From assembly GCF_011170125.1 (NCBI RefSeq), contig NZ_BLLN01000002.1:62001-126000 (forward strand): a DNA stretch of 64,000 nt. Reading direction: 5' to 3'. Shown one piece after another: positions 51,242 through 60,453 of this stretch. Position numbers and translations under genes: made by a program. The notes under the pieces were generated by a model, which ran no database searches, was not told the origin of the DNA, and saw only the letters and a list, made by a program, of their open reading frames with translations. The first letter of the stretch is position 1. Each line of letters starts with the position of its first letter. Source of the stretch: Streptomyces diastaticus subsp. diastaticus (GTDB taxonomy: Bacteria > Actinomycetota > Actinomycetes > Streptomycetales > Streptomycetaceae).

Positions 51242-52636
51242 TCAGCGGCGTGCCGCCAGGTCCAGCAGGGGAGCGATGTGGGCGGCGACGCATTCGGCGT
51301 GGGCGAGGTCGGCGCGGTCGAAGGGAGTGCGGGAGCCGACGCGGAGGAAGGTGAGGACGCCCAGGGTGCGGCCGCGGCTGCGCAGGACGGTGCACAGGGC
51401 GTGCCGGGTGGTCTCGGGCCAGAGGTGGGCGACGGCCCACTCGCGGGCCGGCTCCTCGCCGCCGGGCCGGTCGGGGGCGAGGGCGCCCGGCCCGGTTCCG
51501 GCGGCGGCGCGCAGGGTGCCGCCCCGTTCGGCGCACTGGAGGGCGGGGTGGCCGTCGGGGTAGCGGGCGGGCATACCGGCCAGGGCGCCGTTGGGCGGCT
51601 GGCCGGGTTCGCCGGAGGGACTGGCGGCGGTGCGCAGCAGGCGGGTCGGCGTGCCGGCGGCCGGCGGGGCCACGGTGTCGAGGAGGGCGTGGTCGGCGAA
51701 GCCGGCGAGGGCGAAGTCGAGGTGGGCGACGGCGCCCTCGGAGGGGTCCTCGCACTCGGTGGCGACCCGGGCGGCCCGGTGGAGCTGGTGGGAGCGGAAG
51801 CGGAGGCGGGCGTTCTCCTGTTCGGTCTGCTTGGCCTCGGTCAGGTCCTGGAAGAGCCAGCCGACGCCGAGGGGTACGGGTTCCTGCGCCAGGGGTGAGG
51901 CGAGGCGCACGAAGCCGCACCGCCAGCAGCGGCGTTGTTCGCCCTCGTCGGTGCGGACGGTGACCCAGAGTTCGACCGGGGCGGTGGGGGTCCCGTCGGC
52001 GAGGACGTGGGTGAGGGCCGACTCCAGTTCCTCGACGCCTTGGAGGACGAGGTCGCCGAGGGGGCGGCCGAGGGCGGTGGAGCGGCTGGTGCCGAGCGCG
52101 TAGGCCGCGTGGGCGTTGAGGACGGCGAGGCGCAGGTCGGCGTCGACGAGGACGACGCCCCAGGCGGCGTCCTCGAAGAGGGCTTCGCTGAGCGCGATGG
52201 AGCGTTCGAGGTCGATCTGGGTGTGGACCTCGCTGAAGGCGCAGTAGATCCCGGCGGGCTCGCCGTCGGGGCCGCGGACGGCGGAGGTCTGGGCGCGGAC
52301 GAGGACGCGGCGGCCGTCGCGGGTGAGGAGGGCGACGTCGTGGACCTCGCGGCCGCGTTCGGCGGTGACGCCGAAGAGGCGGTGTTCGACGTCGGCGGCG
52401 TCGCCGGGGCGGACGGCCCAGCCGGCGAGGCCGCGACGGCCGACGGCTTCGGCGGCGCTCCAGCCGAGGACGCGTTCGGCCTCGCGGTTCCAGTGGGTGA
52501 GGACGTGGTCGGCGTCGAAGGCGCAGAGCGCGGCGTCCATGCCGTCGAGGAGGGCGGCGAGCAGGTCGCCGCCGTCGGGGCCCGGGTCCTCGGGGCCGAG
52601 CGCGTCGGTGGTTCCGCTGTGCCCGTAAGCACTCAT
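51242..52636 (-). CDS. PAS-PAS-GAF sensory protein without output domain
   Basis: A 464-residue soluble protein from ATG 52636 (GGGGGG about 7 bases upstream). PAS 1 (about 25-145) has ALCAFDADHVLTHWNREAER and VLGWSAAEAVGRR; PAS 2 (about 150-270) has GVVLVDADLRLAVLNAHAAY, ending in the PAC-like VGWLFQDLTEAKQTEQENAR. A coiled stretch leads to a GAF-like domain (about 295-460; TRHALCTVLRSRGRTLGVLT). No kinase, phosphatase or DNA-binding part follows. It may regulate by protein contact, like other streptomycete PAS/GAF proteins. A short upstream frame overlaps its start by ATGA. Confidence 0.85.
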   Translation of the reverse strand: MSAYGHSGTTDALGPEDPGPDGGDLLAALLDGMDAALCAFDADHVLTHWNREAERVLGWSAAEAVGRRGLAGWAVRPGDAADVEHRLFGVTAERGREVHDVALLTRDGRRVLVRAQTSAVRGPDGEPAGIYCAFSEVHTQIDLERSIALSEALFEDAAWGVVLVDADLRLAVLNAHAAYALGTSRSTALGRPLGDLVLQGVEELESALTHVLADGTPTAPVELWVTVRTDEGEQRRCWRCGFVRLASPLAQEPVPLGVGWLFQDLTEAKQTEQENARLRFRSHQLHRAARVATECEDPSEGAVAHLDFALAGFADHALLDTVAPPAAGTPTRLLRTAASPSGEPGQPPNGALAGMPARYPDGHPALQCAERGGTLRAAAGTGPGALAPDRPGGEEPAREWAVAHLWPETTRHALCTVLRSRGRTLGVLTFLRVGSRTPFDRADLAHAECVAAHIAPLLDLAARR

Positions 52637-52764
52637 CGGGCGCCCCCCATGGGCCGATTGCACACGATGTCCTGCATGTCTTCCCGCAAGCCGTCCCGCA
52701 TGTGGTCGAGCGTGTCCGCGCGCGGACGTGGCCGCCGCACGGGATCTTGCACGTGACGCTGCAC
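52633..52764 (-). CDS. possible 43-residue upstream ORF coupled to the PAS gene
   Basis: A minus-strand frame from GTG 52764 reads VQRHVQDPVRRPRPR then DTLDHMRDGLREDMQDIVC and ends by ATGA overlap with the PAS-protein start. The second half could form an amphipathic helix with hydrophobic residues at 3-4 spacing. There is no convincing ribosome site and other starts are possible. The alternative frame of the same DNA shows repeated Cys-x3-Cys, which I consider a by-product. Real translation is uncertain. Confidence 0.25.
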   Translation of the reverse strand: MQRHVQDPVRRPRPRADTLDHMRDGLREDMQDIVCNRPMGGAR

Positions 52765-53098
52765 GTACCGGCATTCAACTCGACTGTGGCACGGCCCACA
52801 CGGGGTTCGCGGAAATCGCCGGGGCCGGGGCGGTGGGGATATTCGCTGGGACACGGTCGGCGCGCTTCCTGGGCTGTGGGTCCGGCAAGGGCTGTGGGGA
52901 GTCCGGCGGCTGGGCGCCTGCCGGGTGGGGGCCTGTCCGCGGGGACGTTTCTTTCGGGGCGTCCGTGCGCCCCAATGTAGAGGGCGGCGGAGCGGGGCCC
53001 CACGAGGCGGCCGGGGGCGGACGGCCGGGGCGGCGTACGGCGGGGCTCCGCACGGGCCGGCCGCGGTGCGCGCCCGTGCCGTCCGTAGGGTCGGCCGC

Positions 53099-54019
53099 GT
53101 GAGCGACACGAGGATCGAGCACGTCCGGCTCGGTGAGGTCGAGGTCATCCGGGTGGTGGAGTGGCAGGGCGCGTACCTGCCGCCCGCCGAGATGTTCCCC
53201 ACGGCTCCCGCCGGGCTGTGGGAGGAGCACGCCGAGTGGCTGGTGCCCGACCACTGGCGGCGGGCCGAGGACCGGACCGTGGTGGCGTTGCAGTCCTGGG
53301 TGCTGCGGGGCGGCGGGCAGACCGTCGTGATCGACACGGGGGTGGGCCACGATCGTGACCGGCCCGGCATGGGGCCGTTCCACCGGGGGCGCAGCAGGCT
53401 GCTCGCCCTGCTCGGCGAGGCGGGGGTGCCCCCGGAGAGCGTCGATTTCGTGGTCAACACGCATCTGCACGTGGATCACGTGGGCTGGAACACGGTCGAC
53501 GCGGGCGGCGAGTGGGTGCCCAGCTTCCCCCACGCCACGTACCTCATCCCGGCCGCCGACGACGCCCACTACGGCCCCGCCCAGGGGTACGGCCACGGCC
53601 GGCAGCCCGCCGACCGTCTGGTCTACGAGGACAGCGTGGCGCCCGTCCACCGCGCCGGGCAGTCCCTGCTCTGGGAGGGCACCCACCGCGTCAACGACTT
53701 CCTCACGCTGGAGTCGGCCCCGGGGCACACGCCGGGCTCGTCGGTGGCGCGGCTGGCCTCCGGCGGTGACCGGGCCGTCTTCGTCGGGGACCTGGTGCAC
53801 AGCCCCGTGCAGATCGTCGCCCCGTGCCATCACAGCAATTCCTGCCTGGACCCGGCGCGGGCCGCCCGCAGCCGCCACCGGGTCCTCGCCCGCGCCGCCG
53901 ACGAACGCGCACTGCTCGTCCCGGGGCACTTCGGCGGCCCGGGCGCGCTGGAGGTGCGCCGGGCGGGCGGCGGTTTCACGCTCGGCGCGTGGGCCGCCTT
54001 CGGCCCCGGCACCGGGTGA
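53099..54019 (+). CDS. metallo-beta-lactamase-fold hydrolase
   Basis: A 306-residue protein from GTG 53099. A TAGGGT -10-like element at 53086-53091 lies 7 bases before the start, so the transcript is probably leaderless. The metal site NTHLHVDHVGWN (His122, His124, Asp126, His127), later APGHTPGSS, AVFVGDLVHSPVQI and VPGHFGG provide the two-zinc ligands. The type is that of lactonase/quinolone-response-like MBL hydrolases; substrate unknown. It is convergent with pdxH, 15 bases apart. Confidence 0.9.
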   Translation: MSDTRIEHVRLGEVEVIRVVEWQGAYLPPAEMFPTAPAGLWEEHAEWLVPDHWRRAEDRTVVALQSWVLRGGGQTVVIDTGVGHDRDRPGMGPFHRGRSRLLALLGEAGVPPESVDFVVNTHLHVDHVGWNTVDAGGEWVPSFPHATYLIPAADDAHYGPAQGYGHGRQPADRLVYEDSVAPVHRAGQSLLWEGTHRVNDFLTLESAPGHTPGSSVARLASGGDRAVFVGDLVHSPVQIVAPCHHSNSCLDPARAARSRHRVLARAADERALLVPGHFGGPGALEVRRAGGGFTLGAWAAFGPGTG

Positions 54020-54034
54020 CGGCCCGCACGCGTC

Positions 54035-54751
54035 TCAGGGCGCCAGGCGTTCGACGCGCCAGCCCGGGGTGTCGCCGCCGGTCGCGTCGCCGTCGCCGTC
54101 GCCGAGCCGCACGTACCGCAGGCGGTCGTGGAGGCGGTTCTCGCGGCCCTGCCAGAACTCGACGGTGTGCGGGGTGACGCGGTAACCGCCCCAGTGCGGC
54201 GGCACCGGGACCTCGGCGCCCTCGGGATGGCGGGCGGCGACGTCGGCGTAGGCGCGGTCCAGGGTGTCGCGGCCGGGGACGACGGCGGACTGGTCGGAGG
54301 CCCAGGCGCCGATCTGCGAGCCGTGCGGGCGGGTGCGGAAGTAGGCGGCGGTCTCCTCGGGCGGCACCTTGGCGGCGGTGCCGGTGACGCGGACCTGGCG
54401 GGCCAGTGGGTGCCAGGGGAAGAGCAGGGCCACCCGGGGGTCGCCGTCGAGGTCGGCACCCTTGCGGGAGGAGTAGTTGGTGTAGAAGACGAAGCCGCGG
54501 CGGTCGTACTGCTTGAGCAGGACGGTGCGGCTGTCGGGAGCGCCGTCCGCGGCGACGGTGGAGACGATCATGGCGTTGGGTTCGTAGAGGCCGTCGCGGG
54601 CGGCTTCGGCGAACCAGCGGGCGAACTGCTCCATCGGTCCGGCGGCGAGCGCGCGCTCGTCGAGGCCCTCCCGGCGGTACTGCTTGCGCATCGCGGCGGG
54701 GTTCAGTGATGCGGACGCGGCCCGCGCGGGGCCGCCCTCTCGGTCGGTCAC
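54035..54751 (-). CDS. pdxH: pyridoxamine 5'-phosphate oxidase
   Basis: A 238-residue FMN enzyme from GTG 54751 making pyridoxal 5'-phosphate from pyridoxine or pyridoxamine phosphate. It has the PdxH signatures: [20 protein letters not shown] at the N-terminus, [52 protein letters not shown], and the C-terminal [19 protein letters not shown] containing the substrate-binding RLHDR. Length matches the family. Divergent from the citrate synthase gene. Confidence 0.94.
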   Translation of the reverse strand: MTDREGGPARAASASLNPAAMRKQYRREGLDERALAAGPMEQFARWFAEAARDGLYEPNAMIVSTVAADGAPDSRTVLLKQYDRRGFVFYTNYSSRKGADLDGDPRVALLFPWHPLARQVRVTGTAAKVPPEETAAYFRTRPHGSQIGAWASDQSAVVPGRDTLDRAYADVAARHPEGAEVPVPPHWGGYRVTPHTVEFWQGRENRLHDRLRYVRLGDGDGDATGGDTPGWRVERLAP

Positions 54752-54835
54752 CCCGCCATCCTGCCGCACGACCGCGGGGCGCCGCGGTGCGCGGGGTTCC
54801 TGCCGGGTGGCGGGCGGGCCCGAGCGGGGCGATCG

Positions 54836-54876
54836 TGGCACTGAGTGCCACAGGGGCTCCCCAAAGGTGGCACTCA
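54836..54876. promoter_or_regulatory. TGGCACT palindrome plus a third half-site upstream of citrate synthase
   Basis: TGGCACT-G-AGTGCCA (54836-54850) is a 15-bp palindrome with perfect 7-bp arms, and a third copy, TGGCACTCA, occurs at 54868-54876, just before a TATCGT -10-like hexamer (54881-54886). This is a candidate operator set for the citrate synthase gene and perhaps divergent pdxH. It resembles CIRCE half-sites but lacks the 9-bp spacing. Confidence 0.6.
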
Positions 54877-54961
54877 GGGGTATCGTCCGTGGTGCCCGGA
54901 GGGTCCGTCGACCCGGCCCCGGGGGCCCCGCTGCTTGTACCGCAACCGAAGGAGCCGCCTG

Positions 54962-56071
54962 ATGTCCGATTTCGTACCCGGTCTCGAAGGGGTCGTCGCG
55001 TTCGAGACGGAGATCGCCGAGCCGGACAAGGAGGGCGGCGCGCTCAGGTACCGGGGCGTCGACATCGAGGACCTGGTCGGCCACGTCTCGTTCGGGAACG
55101 TGTGGGGCCTGCTGGTCGACGGCGCGTTCAACCCCGGGCTGCCGCCCGCCGAGCCGTTCCCGATCCCGGTGCACTCCGGTGACGTCCGTGTCGACGTGCA
55201 GTCGGCGCTCGCCATGCTCGCCCCCGCCTGGGGCCTGCGCCCGCTGCTCGACATCGACGAGAAGCAGGCTCGCGACGACCTCGCCCGGGCCGCCGTGATG
55301 GCGCTCTCCTACGTGGCGCAGTCGGCGCGCGGCCAGGGGCTCCCGATGGTGCCGCAGAGCGAGATCGACAAGGCCGAGTCCGTCGTGGAGCGGTTCATGA
55401 TCCGCTGGCGGGGCGAGCCGGACCCGCGCCACGTCAAGGCGGTGGACGCCTACTGGACCTCGGCCGCCGAGCACGGCATGAACGCCTCGACCTTCACCGC
55501 CCGGGTCATCGCCTCCACCGGCGCCGACGTGGCCGCCGCGCTCTCCGGCGCGGTCGGCGCGATGTCGGGCCCGCTGCACGGCGGGGCTCCCTCGCGGGTG
55601 CTCGGCATGATCGAGGAGATCGAGCGGACCGGCGACGCCCGCGCCTGGGTGCGCCAGGCGCTCGACAAGGGCGAGCGGCTGATGGGCTTCGGCCACCGCG
55701 TCTACCGGGCCGAGGACCCGCGCGCCCGCGTGCTGCGCCGCACGGCCAAGGAACTGGCGGCGCCGCGGTACGAGGTGGCGGCGGCGCTGGAGCAGGCCGC
55801 GCTGGAGGAGCTGCACGCGCGGCGCCCCGACCGGGTGCTCGCCACCAACGTGGAGTTCTGGGCGGCGATCCTGCTGGACTTCGCGGAGGTCCCGGCGCCC
55901 ATGTTCACCTCGATGTTCACCTGTGCCCGCACCGCCGGCTGGTCGGCGCACATCCTGGAGCAGAAGCGCACCGGCCGCCTGGTCCGCCCCTCCGCCCGTT
56001 ACACGGGTCCGGCCTCGCGCTCCCCGCACACCATCGAGGGGTACGACCAGATCCCCGACCTGGCGGGCTGA
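54962..56071 (+). CDS. citrate synthase (type used as CitA2-like paralogue)
   Basis: A 369-residue enzyme from ATG 54962 (GGAG upstream) condensing acetyl-CoA and oxaloacetate. Recognisable parts are [40 protein letters not shown] with the active His, [20 protein letters not shown] with the second His, and the C-terminal [20 protein letters not shown]. The short type lacks the N-terminal domain of the large Gram-negative enzyme. Streptomycetes have several paralogues, and methylcitrate synthase activity cannot be excluded, so no symbol is given. The upstream palindromes suggest specific regulation. Confidence 0.93.
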   Translation: MSDFVPGLEGVVAFETEIAEPDKEGGALRYRGVDIEDLVGHVSFGNVWGLLVDGAFNPGLPPAEPFPIPVHSGDVRVDVQSALAMLAPAWGLRPLLDIDEKQARDDLARAAVMALSYVAQSARGQGLPMVPQSEIDKAESVVERFMIRWRGEPDPRHVKAVDAYWTSAAEHGMNASTFTARVIASTGADVAAALSGAVGAMSGPLHGGAPSRVLGMIEEIERTGDARAWVRQALDKGERLMGFGHRVYRAEDPRARVLRRTAKELAAPRYEVAAALEQAALEELHARRPDRVLATNVEFWAAILLDFAEVPAPMFTSMFTCARTAGWSAHILEQKRTGRLVRPSARYTGPASRSPHTIEGYDQIPDLAG

Positions 56072-56090
56072 CCGCCGGGCGTACCCGAGG

Positions 56091-56129
56091 GGACGGGCCC
56101 GGTCGCCGTGGTGGCGGCCGGGCCCGTCC
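56091..56129. terminator. 12-bp hairpin with a nested inner stem
   Basis: GGACGGGCCCGG (56091-56102) pairs with CCGGGCCCGTCC (56118-56129); inside, CGCC (56104) pairs with GGCG (56113). It lies between the convergent stops at 56071 and 56142. Confidence 0.8.
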
Positions 56130-56141
56130 GCGTGCCGGGGG

Positions 56142-57764
56142 TCAGAAGCGGTCCGGGGCGCGCTCGGGGAGCGGGGAGCCCGGGAGGGTGCCGGGCCGGT
56201 CCTCCCGGGCCTCGGCGTTCGACTCGGGCGTCGCCCGGCAGGTGACGTCCTCGGCGGGGAGCCTGCCGGTGAGCAGGTAGCGGTCGACGGTGCCGTCGGT
56301 GCAGGTGTTCCCGCTCGGGTAGACGCCGTGGCCCTCGCCGCCGCGGACGGTGACCATCTTCGAGCCCTTGAGGTCGGCGTGCAGGGCCTGGCCGCTGGGC
56401 AGCGGGGTCTGCGAGTCCCACTCGTTCTGGACGACGAGGGCGCCGGCCTTGTTGCGGACCTCGGTGGCCGCCTCGACGGACTCGTCCCAGAAGGCGCAGG
56501 GCTTGACGGAGGACGCGAAGTCGCCGTACAGCGGGTAGCGGCCCTTGTCCTCGATCGCCTCGCGCCGGTAGGTCTCCGGATCGCGGGGCCAGGCGGCGGA
56601 GTTGTCGCCGCAGACCACGGCGAGGAAGCCGGCCGTCATGTTGTCGGTGGGCGTGTCGGCGGTGGCGCGCGCCTCGGCGGCCCGGCCGGCCGCGGTGAAC
56701 GGGCTGAGCTTCTTCGCGGCGGCGGGCTCACCGGCCGCGGCCTTCTTCAGCTCGACGACGGCCTCGCTGGCGTACCGCGGGGTGTGGACCGCGCCGCGCA
56801 GACCGCTGCGGATGTCGTCGCCGTCGACGGGCTGCCCGTCGATCACGATCGGCTCCTCGTCGGCCTGGGCGACCAGCTCCCAGAAGGTGCGGTCGACCTG
56901 CTTGGGGGTGGTGCCCAGGCCGTACTCCCCGGAGCGTTCGGCGGCCCACCCGGTCCACCGGTCGAAGGCGGGTTCGGCGCCCCACGCCCACCACTGGACC
57001 ATGCCCCGCCAGGCCAGCGCGGGGTCGACGGCGCTGTCGAGCACGAACCGGTCGGCGCGCCGGGGGAACATCTGCGTGTAGACGGCGCCCAGGTAGGTGC
57101 CGTACGAGTAGCCGAGGTACGAGACCTTCTTCTCGCCGAGGACCGCCCGCAGCAGGTCCATGTCGCGGGCGGTGTTGCGGGTGGTGAGGTGCGGCAGGGT
57201 GTCGCCGGCCCGCCGGCGGCACTTGTCGGCGACGCCGCGCGCCCAGTCGACGTCCTTCTCGAAGGTCTCCTCCTTGTAGGGCCGCAGCCAGTCCTCCTCC
57301 TCCGGGCTCAGGCCGCAGGAGACCGGGCTGCTCCCACCGACGCCGCGCGGGTCGAAACCGACGAGGTCGTAGGTGGCGCGGGCCTTCTCGGGCAGCATCT
57401 CCTCCAGACTCAGCGGCATGTACAGCCCCGGCCCGCCGGGGCCGCCCGGGTTGGAGAGCAGGACGCCGTGCCGTTTGCCGGGCGCGGTGCTCCTGATCCG
57501 GGATATCGCCAGGTCGAGCTGTGCGCCCTCGGGCGCCCGGTAGTCCAGCGGCACCTTGATGGTGGCGCACTGGAACTCGGCCGGGGTGTCGGCCTGGCAC
57601 CGTTTCCACCGGGGTTTCTGCTGGGTGTAGCGGTCGAGCCCGCGCTCCGCGGCGGCGGGGGCGGTGGCCTGCTGGGCAGCCGCGGCCTGCGGGGCGGCCA
57701 GCAGGGGGGCCAGCAGCGCCGCGACGCCGGCGGCGAGCACGGGCGGGAGACGTCGTCTGCGCAC
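56142..57764 (-). CDS. secreted tripeptidyl-aminopeptidase-type alpha/beta hydrolase
   Basis: A 540-residue exported serine hydrolase from GTG 57764 (GGAAGGA at 8 bases). An Arg-rich start and Ala/Leu core ([20 protein letters not shown]) form the signal peptide, followed by a short propeptide. The catalytic domain shows [17 protein letters not shown] (oxyanion loop), [16 protein letters not shown], the nucleophile elbow [12 protein letters not shown], and a C-terminal TAP-like domain with [17 protein letters not shown] and [13 protein letters not shown]. It resembles the Streptomyces Tap/SlpD/SlpE peptidases that release N-terminal tripeptides outside the cell. No lipobox is seen. Confidence 0.92.
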   Translation of the reverse strand: MRRRRLPPVLAAGVAALLAPLLAAPQAAAAQQATAPAAAERGLDRYTQQKPRWKRCQADTPAEFQCATIKVPLDYRAPEGAQLDLAISRIRSTAPGKRHGVLLSNPGGPGGPGLYMPLSLEEMLPEKARATYDLVGFDPRGVGGSSPVSCGLSPEEEDWLRPYKEETFEKDVDWARGVADKCRRRAGDTLPHLTTRNTARDMDLLRAVLGEKKVSYLGYSYGTYLGAVYTQMFPRRADRFVLDSAVDPALAWRGMVQWWAWGAEPAFDRWTGWAAERSGEYGLGTTPKQVDRTFWELVAQADEEPIVIDGQPVDGDDIRSGLRGAVHTPRYASEAVVELKKAAAGEPAAAKKLSPFTAAGRAAEARATADTPTDNMTAGFLAVVCGDNSAAWPRDPETYRREAIEDKGRYPLYGDFASSVKPCAFWDESVEAATEVRNKAGALVVQNEWDSQTPLPSGQALHADLKGSKMVTVRGGEGHGVYPSGNTCTDGTVDRYLLTGRLPAEDVTCRATPESNAEAREDRPGTLPGSPLPERAPDRF

Positions 57765-57919
57765 CTCGTCGTTCCTTCCGGTCGGGTGATCGGACAGGAG
57801 CGATCCTTCAGGCGGCACACCCCGGCGGGCATCGGCCGGGCGACCCCAACTCCCCTACGTCTCAAGGGTGATGTCCGGTACCGGGGTGGGTCTCGGGTCG
57901 TAGGTGACGGCTGCGGGTC

Positions 57920-58504
57920 TCAGGGCCGGCCGAGGGCCGTGTCGAGGACGCGGGACCACTGGGCGACGACCTTGCGGCGGCGGGCGGTGTCGTCGGTGAG
58001 GAGGTTGGCGAGGCCGAGGCCGCGCGCCATGTCGAGGAAGCCCTGGACGAGTTCGCGGACGCCGGGGCGGGACTCGTCGGCGTCGAGCAGGTCGACGGCG
58101 ATGCGGTGGGTCTCGCGGCCGACGCGGGCCTCCAGCTCCGTGACGCGGGCGCCGAGCTGGGGCTCGTCGCCGGCGGCGACCCACAGGTGCAGGGCGGCCC
58201 GGAAGAGGTCGCCGGTGTAGAGGTCGACGAGGGCCTCGACGGCCTGGGCGCGGCCTTCGGGGGCGAGGGCGCGCAGGGCGGTGGAGCGTTCCTCGGCGAC
58301 GTACTCGACGGCGGCGGTGAACAGGTCCTCACGGGTCGGGAAGTGGTGCTGGGCGGCGCCCCGGGAGACGCCGGCGCGTTCGGCGACGACGGAGACGGTG
58401 GAGCCGGCCCACCCGTGCTCGGCGAGGCAGGCCACGGCGGCGGCGAGCAGCCGCTGCCGGGTGGCGCGGCTGCGGTCCTGCTTGGGGGAGGTCACCACAC
58501 CCAT
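57920..58504 (-). CDS. TetR-family regulator at the end of the acyl-CoA operon
   Basis: About 194 residues from ATG 58504; GTG codons at 58498 and 58495 are possible starts. The HTH is TRQRLLAAAVACLAEHGWAG then VVAERAGVSRGAAQHHFPTR. The C-terminal helical domain matches TetR proteins of acyl-CoA catabolism. The start overlaps the end of the enoyl-CoA hydratase gene, so it is the last gene of the operon and probably represses it in response to an acyl-CoA (inference). Confidence 0.9.
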   Translation of the reverse strand: MGVVTSPKQDRSRATRQRLLAAAVACLAEHGWAGSTVSVVAERAGVSRGAAQHHFPTREDLFTAAVEYVAEERSTALRALAPEGRAQAVEALVDLYTGDLFRAALHLWVAAGDEPQLGARVTELEARVGRETHRIAVDLLDADESRPGVRELVQGFLDMARGLGLANLLTDDTARRRKVVAQWSRVLDTALGRP

Positions 58505-59226
58505 GCGGCATCCCGTCGTTCGAGGAAGGCGGTCATCCCTTCGCGCGCGTCGGCGGAGGCGAAGAGGCGTGCCGAGCGCTCCACCAGGTCGTCTCCGTCC
58601 CGGTCGAAGGCTGCCAGCACTGTAGCGGTGACCAGGCGCTTGGACTCGGCGAGCCCCTGCGGGGAGCCGCGCCGCAGCCCGTCGAGGACGGGGGCGAGCG
58701 CGGTGTCGACGTCCTCGCCGGTGAGGGTGAGCAGCCCGATCCGGGCGGCCTCCTCGGGGCCGAACTTCTCGCCGGTGAGGAAGTACCGGGCGGCCGCCGT
58801 CCGGTCGACGCGGGCCAGCAGCGGCAGCGAGATGACGGCGGGCGCGACCCCGATCCGCGCCTCGGTGAGGGCGAAGCTGGCGCCGGGGCCGCCCGCGGCG
58901 ATGTCGCAGGAGGCGAGCAGTCCGAGGCCGCCCGCCCGGACGTGCCCGGCGACGCGGGCGACGACCGGCTTGTCCAGCGCGACGATCCGCCGCATGAGGG
59001 CCACCAGCGCGTGCGGGTCGGGCGGGTTCCGCAGGTCGGCCCCGGCGCAGAAGGTCGTCCCGGTGTGGGTGAGCCGCACGGCCCGTACGTCCGGGTCGGC
59101 CCCGGCCCGCTCCAGCGCGGTGTCGAGTTCGGCGACGAGCGCCTCCGAGAGGGCGTTGCGCCGCTCGGGCCGGTCCAGGGTGAGGGTGCGGATGCCCCGC
59201 TGGTCGCTCTGGAGGACGTACGCCAT
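58492..59226 (-). CDS. enoyl-CoA hydratase/isomerase family protein
   Basis: A 244-residue crotonase-fold enzyme from ATG 59226. LTLDRPERRNALSEALVAEL leads to the oxyanion-hole region FCAGADLRN, then HVRAGGLGLLASCDIAAGG and FALTEARIGVAPAVISLPLL. A Glu in TEARIGV matches one catalytic position of hydratases. It acts on a CoA thioester produced by the neighbouring acyl-CoA dehydrogenase. The gap to that gene is 84 bases and its stop overlaps the TetR start. Confidence 0.93.
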   Translation of the reverse strand: MAYVLQSDQRGIRTLTLDRPERRNALSEALVAELDTALERAGADPDVRAVRLTHTGTTFCAGADLRNPPDPHALVALMRRIVALDKPVVARVAGHVRAGGLGLLASCDIAAGGPGASFALTEARIGVAPAVISLPLLARVDRTAAARYFLTGEKFGPEEAARIGLLTLTGEDVDTALAPVLDGLRRGSPQGLAESKRLVTATVLAAFDRDGDDLVERSARLFASADAREGMTAFLERRDAAWVW

Positions 59227-59310
59227 GGTGGGGGCCTCTCGGGTCGGGGCGGGCGGGAGCGGGTCGGGCCGTACGGGCGGGGCGGGGCACGCACACCGCC
59301 CTGGCGCGGG

Positions 59311-60453
59311 TCAGTAGGACTTGGGGAGGCCGAGGCTGCTGTGGGAGACGAAGTTGAGGATCATCTCGCGGCTGACAGGGGCGATGCGGGCGACGCGGGC
59401 ACCGGTGATGAGGCGGGCCAGGCCGTACTCGCGGGTGAGACCGTTGCCGCCGAGGGTGTGCACGGCCTGGTCGACGGCGCGCACGCACGCCTCGCCGGCC
59501 GCGTACTTCGCCATGTTGGCGGCCTCCCCCGCGCCGAAGTCGTCGCCCGCGTCGTAGAGCGCGGCGGCGCGTTGCATCATCAGCTTGGCCAGCTCCAGCT
59601 CTATGTGGGCCTGGGCCAGGGGGTGGGCGATGGCCTGGTGGGAGCCGATGGGGGCCTTCCAGACGGTGCGTTCCTTGGCGTAGGCGACGGCCTTGGCCAG
59701 CGCGTGGCGGCCCATGCCGAGGGCGAAGGCGGCGGTCATGACGCGTTCGGGGTTGAGTCCGGCGAAGAGCTGGAGGAGGCCCGCGTCCTCGTCGCCGACG
59801 AGCCGGTCGGCGGGGAGCCGCACGTCGTCCAGGGTCAGTTCGAACTGCTTCTCGGCGGCGTCGATCTCCATCTCGATGTGCCGGCGTCCGAAGCCGGGCG
59901 CGTCGCGGTCGACGATGAAGAGACAGGGCTTGAGGCGGCCGGTGCGGGCGTCCTCGGTGCGGCCGACGATGAGGGTGGCGTCGGCGATGTCGACGCCGGA
60001 GACGAAGACCTTGCGGCCGTTCAGCACCCACTCGTCGCCGTCGCGGCGGGCGGTGGTGGTGATGCGGTGCGAGTTGGAGCCGGCGTCGGGTTCGGTGATG
60101 CCGAAGGCCATGGTGAGGGAGGCGTCGGCGAGCCCCGGCAGCCAGCGGCGCTTCTGTTCCTCGGTGCCGAACCGGGCGATGACGGTCCCGCAGATCGCGG
60201 GCGACACGATCATCATGAGCTGGGGGCAGCCGGCGGCGCCCATCTCCTCCAGGACCAGGGCGAGTTCGGTGATGCCGCCGCCTCCGCCGCCGTACTCCTC
60301 GGGGAGGTTGACGCCGAGGTGGCCGAGTTTCCCCGCCTCGGCCCAGACGGCGGCGGGGTCGGCGTCGGGTCCGTGCTTGGCTCCGAGGGCGGCGACGGCG
60401 GCGCGCAGGTCGCGCAGTTCCTCGGACTCGATCAGGGTGGCGGTGGTGGTCAC
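59311..60453 (-). CDS. acyl-CoA dehydrogenase
   Basis: A 380-residue flavoenzyme from GTG 60453, overlapping the carboxylase alpha stop by 4 bases (GTGA). It has the family signatures MAFGITEPDAGSNSHRITTT, WVLNGRKVFVSGVDIADA and the C-terminal HTLGGNGLTREYGLARLITG, the last with the G-x-N/G-x flavin contacts. It forms the alpha-beta double bond of an acyl-CoA and passes electrons to ETF. With a biotin carboxylase pair and hydratase, the context is branched-chain or isoprenoid acyl-CoA breakdown. Confidence 0.94.
   Translation of the reverse strand: MTTTATLIESEELRDLRAAVAALGAKHGPDADPAAVWAEAGKLGHLGVNLPEEYGGGGGGITELALVLEEMGAAGCPQLMMIVSPAICGTVIARFGTEEQKRRWLPGLADASLTMAFGITEPDAGSNSHRITTTARRDGDEWVLNGRKVFVSGVDIADATLIVGRTEDARTGRLKPCLFIVDRDAPGFGRRHIEMEIDAAEKQFELTLDDVRLPADRLVGDEDAGLLQLFAGLNPERVMTAAFALGMGRHALAKAVAYAKERTVWKAPIGSHQAIAHPLAQAHIELELAKLMMQRAAALYDAGDDFGAGEAANMAKYAAGEACVRAVDQAVHTLGGNGLTREYGLARLITGARVARIAPVSREMILNFVSHSSLGLPKSY

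Noticed and set aside
52640..52790. Cys-x3-Cys repeated peptide resembling a RiPP/lanthipeptide precursor
   Set aside because: The Cys codons arise from xTG-Cxx junctions of the frame that is coupled to the PAS gene; no leader motif, cyclase or maturation gene is nearby.
54836..54876. CIRCE (HrcA operator)
   Set aside because: The half-sites look like TGGCACTC, but the required 9-bp-spaced inverted arrangement is absent and no chaperone gene is adjacent.
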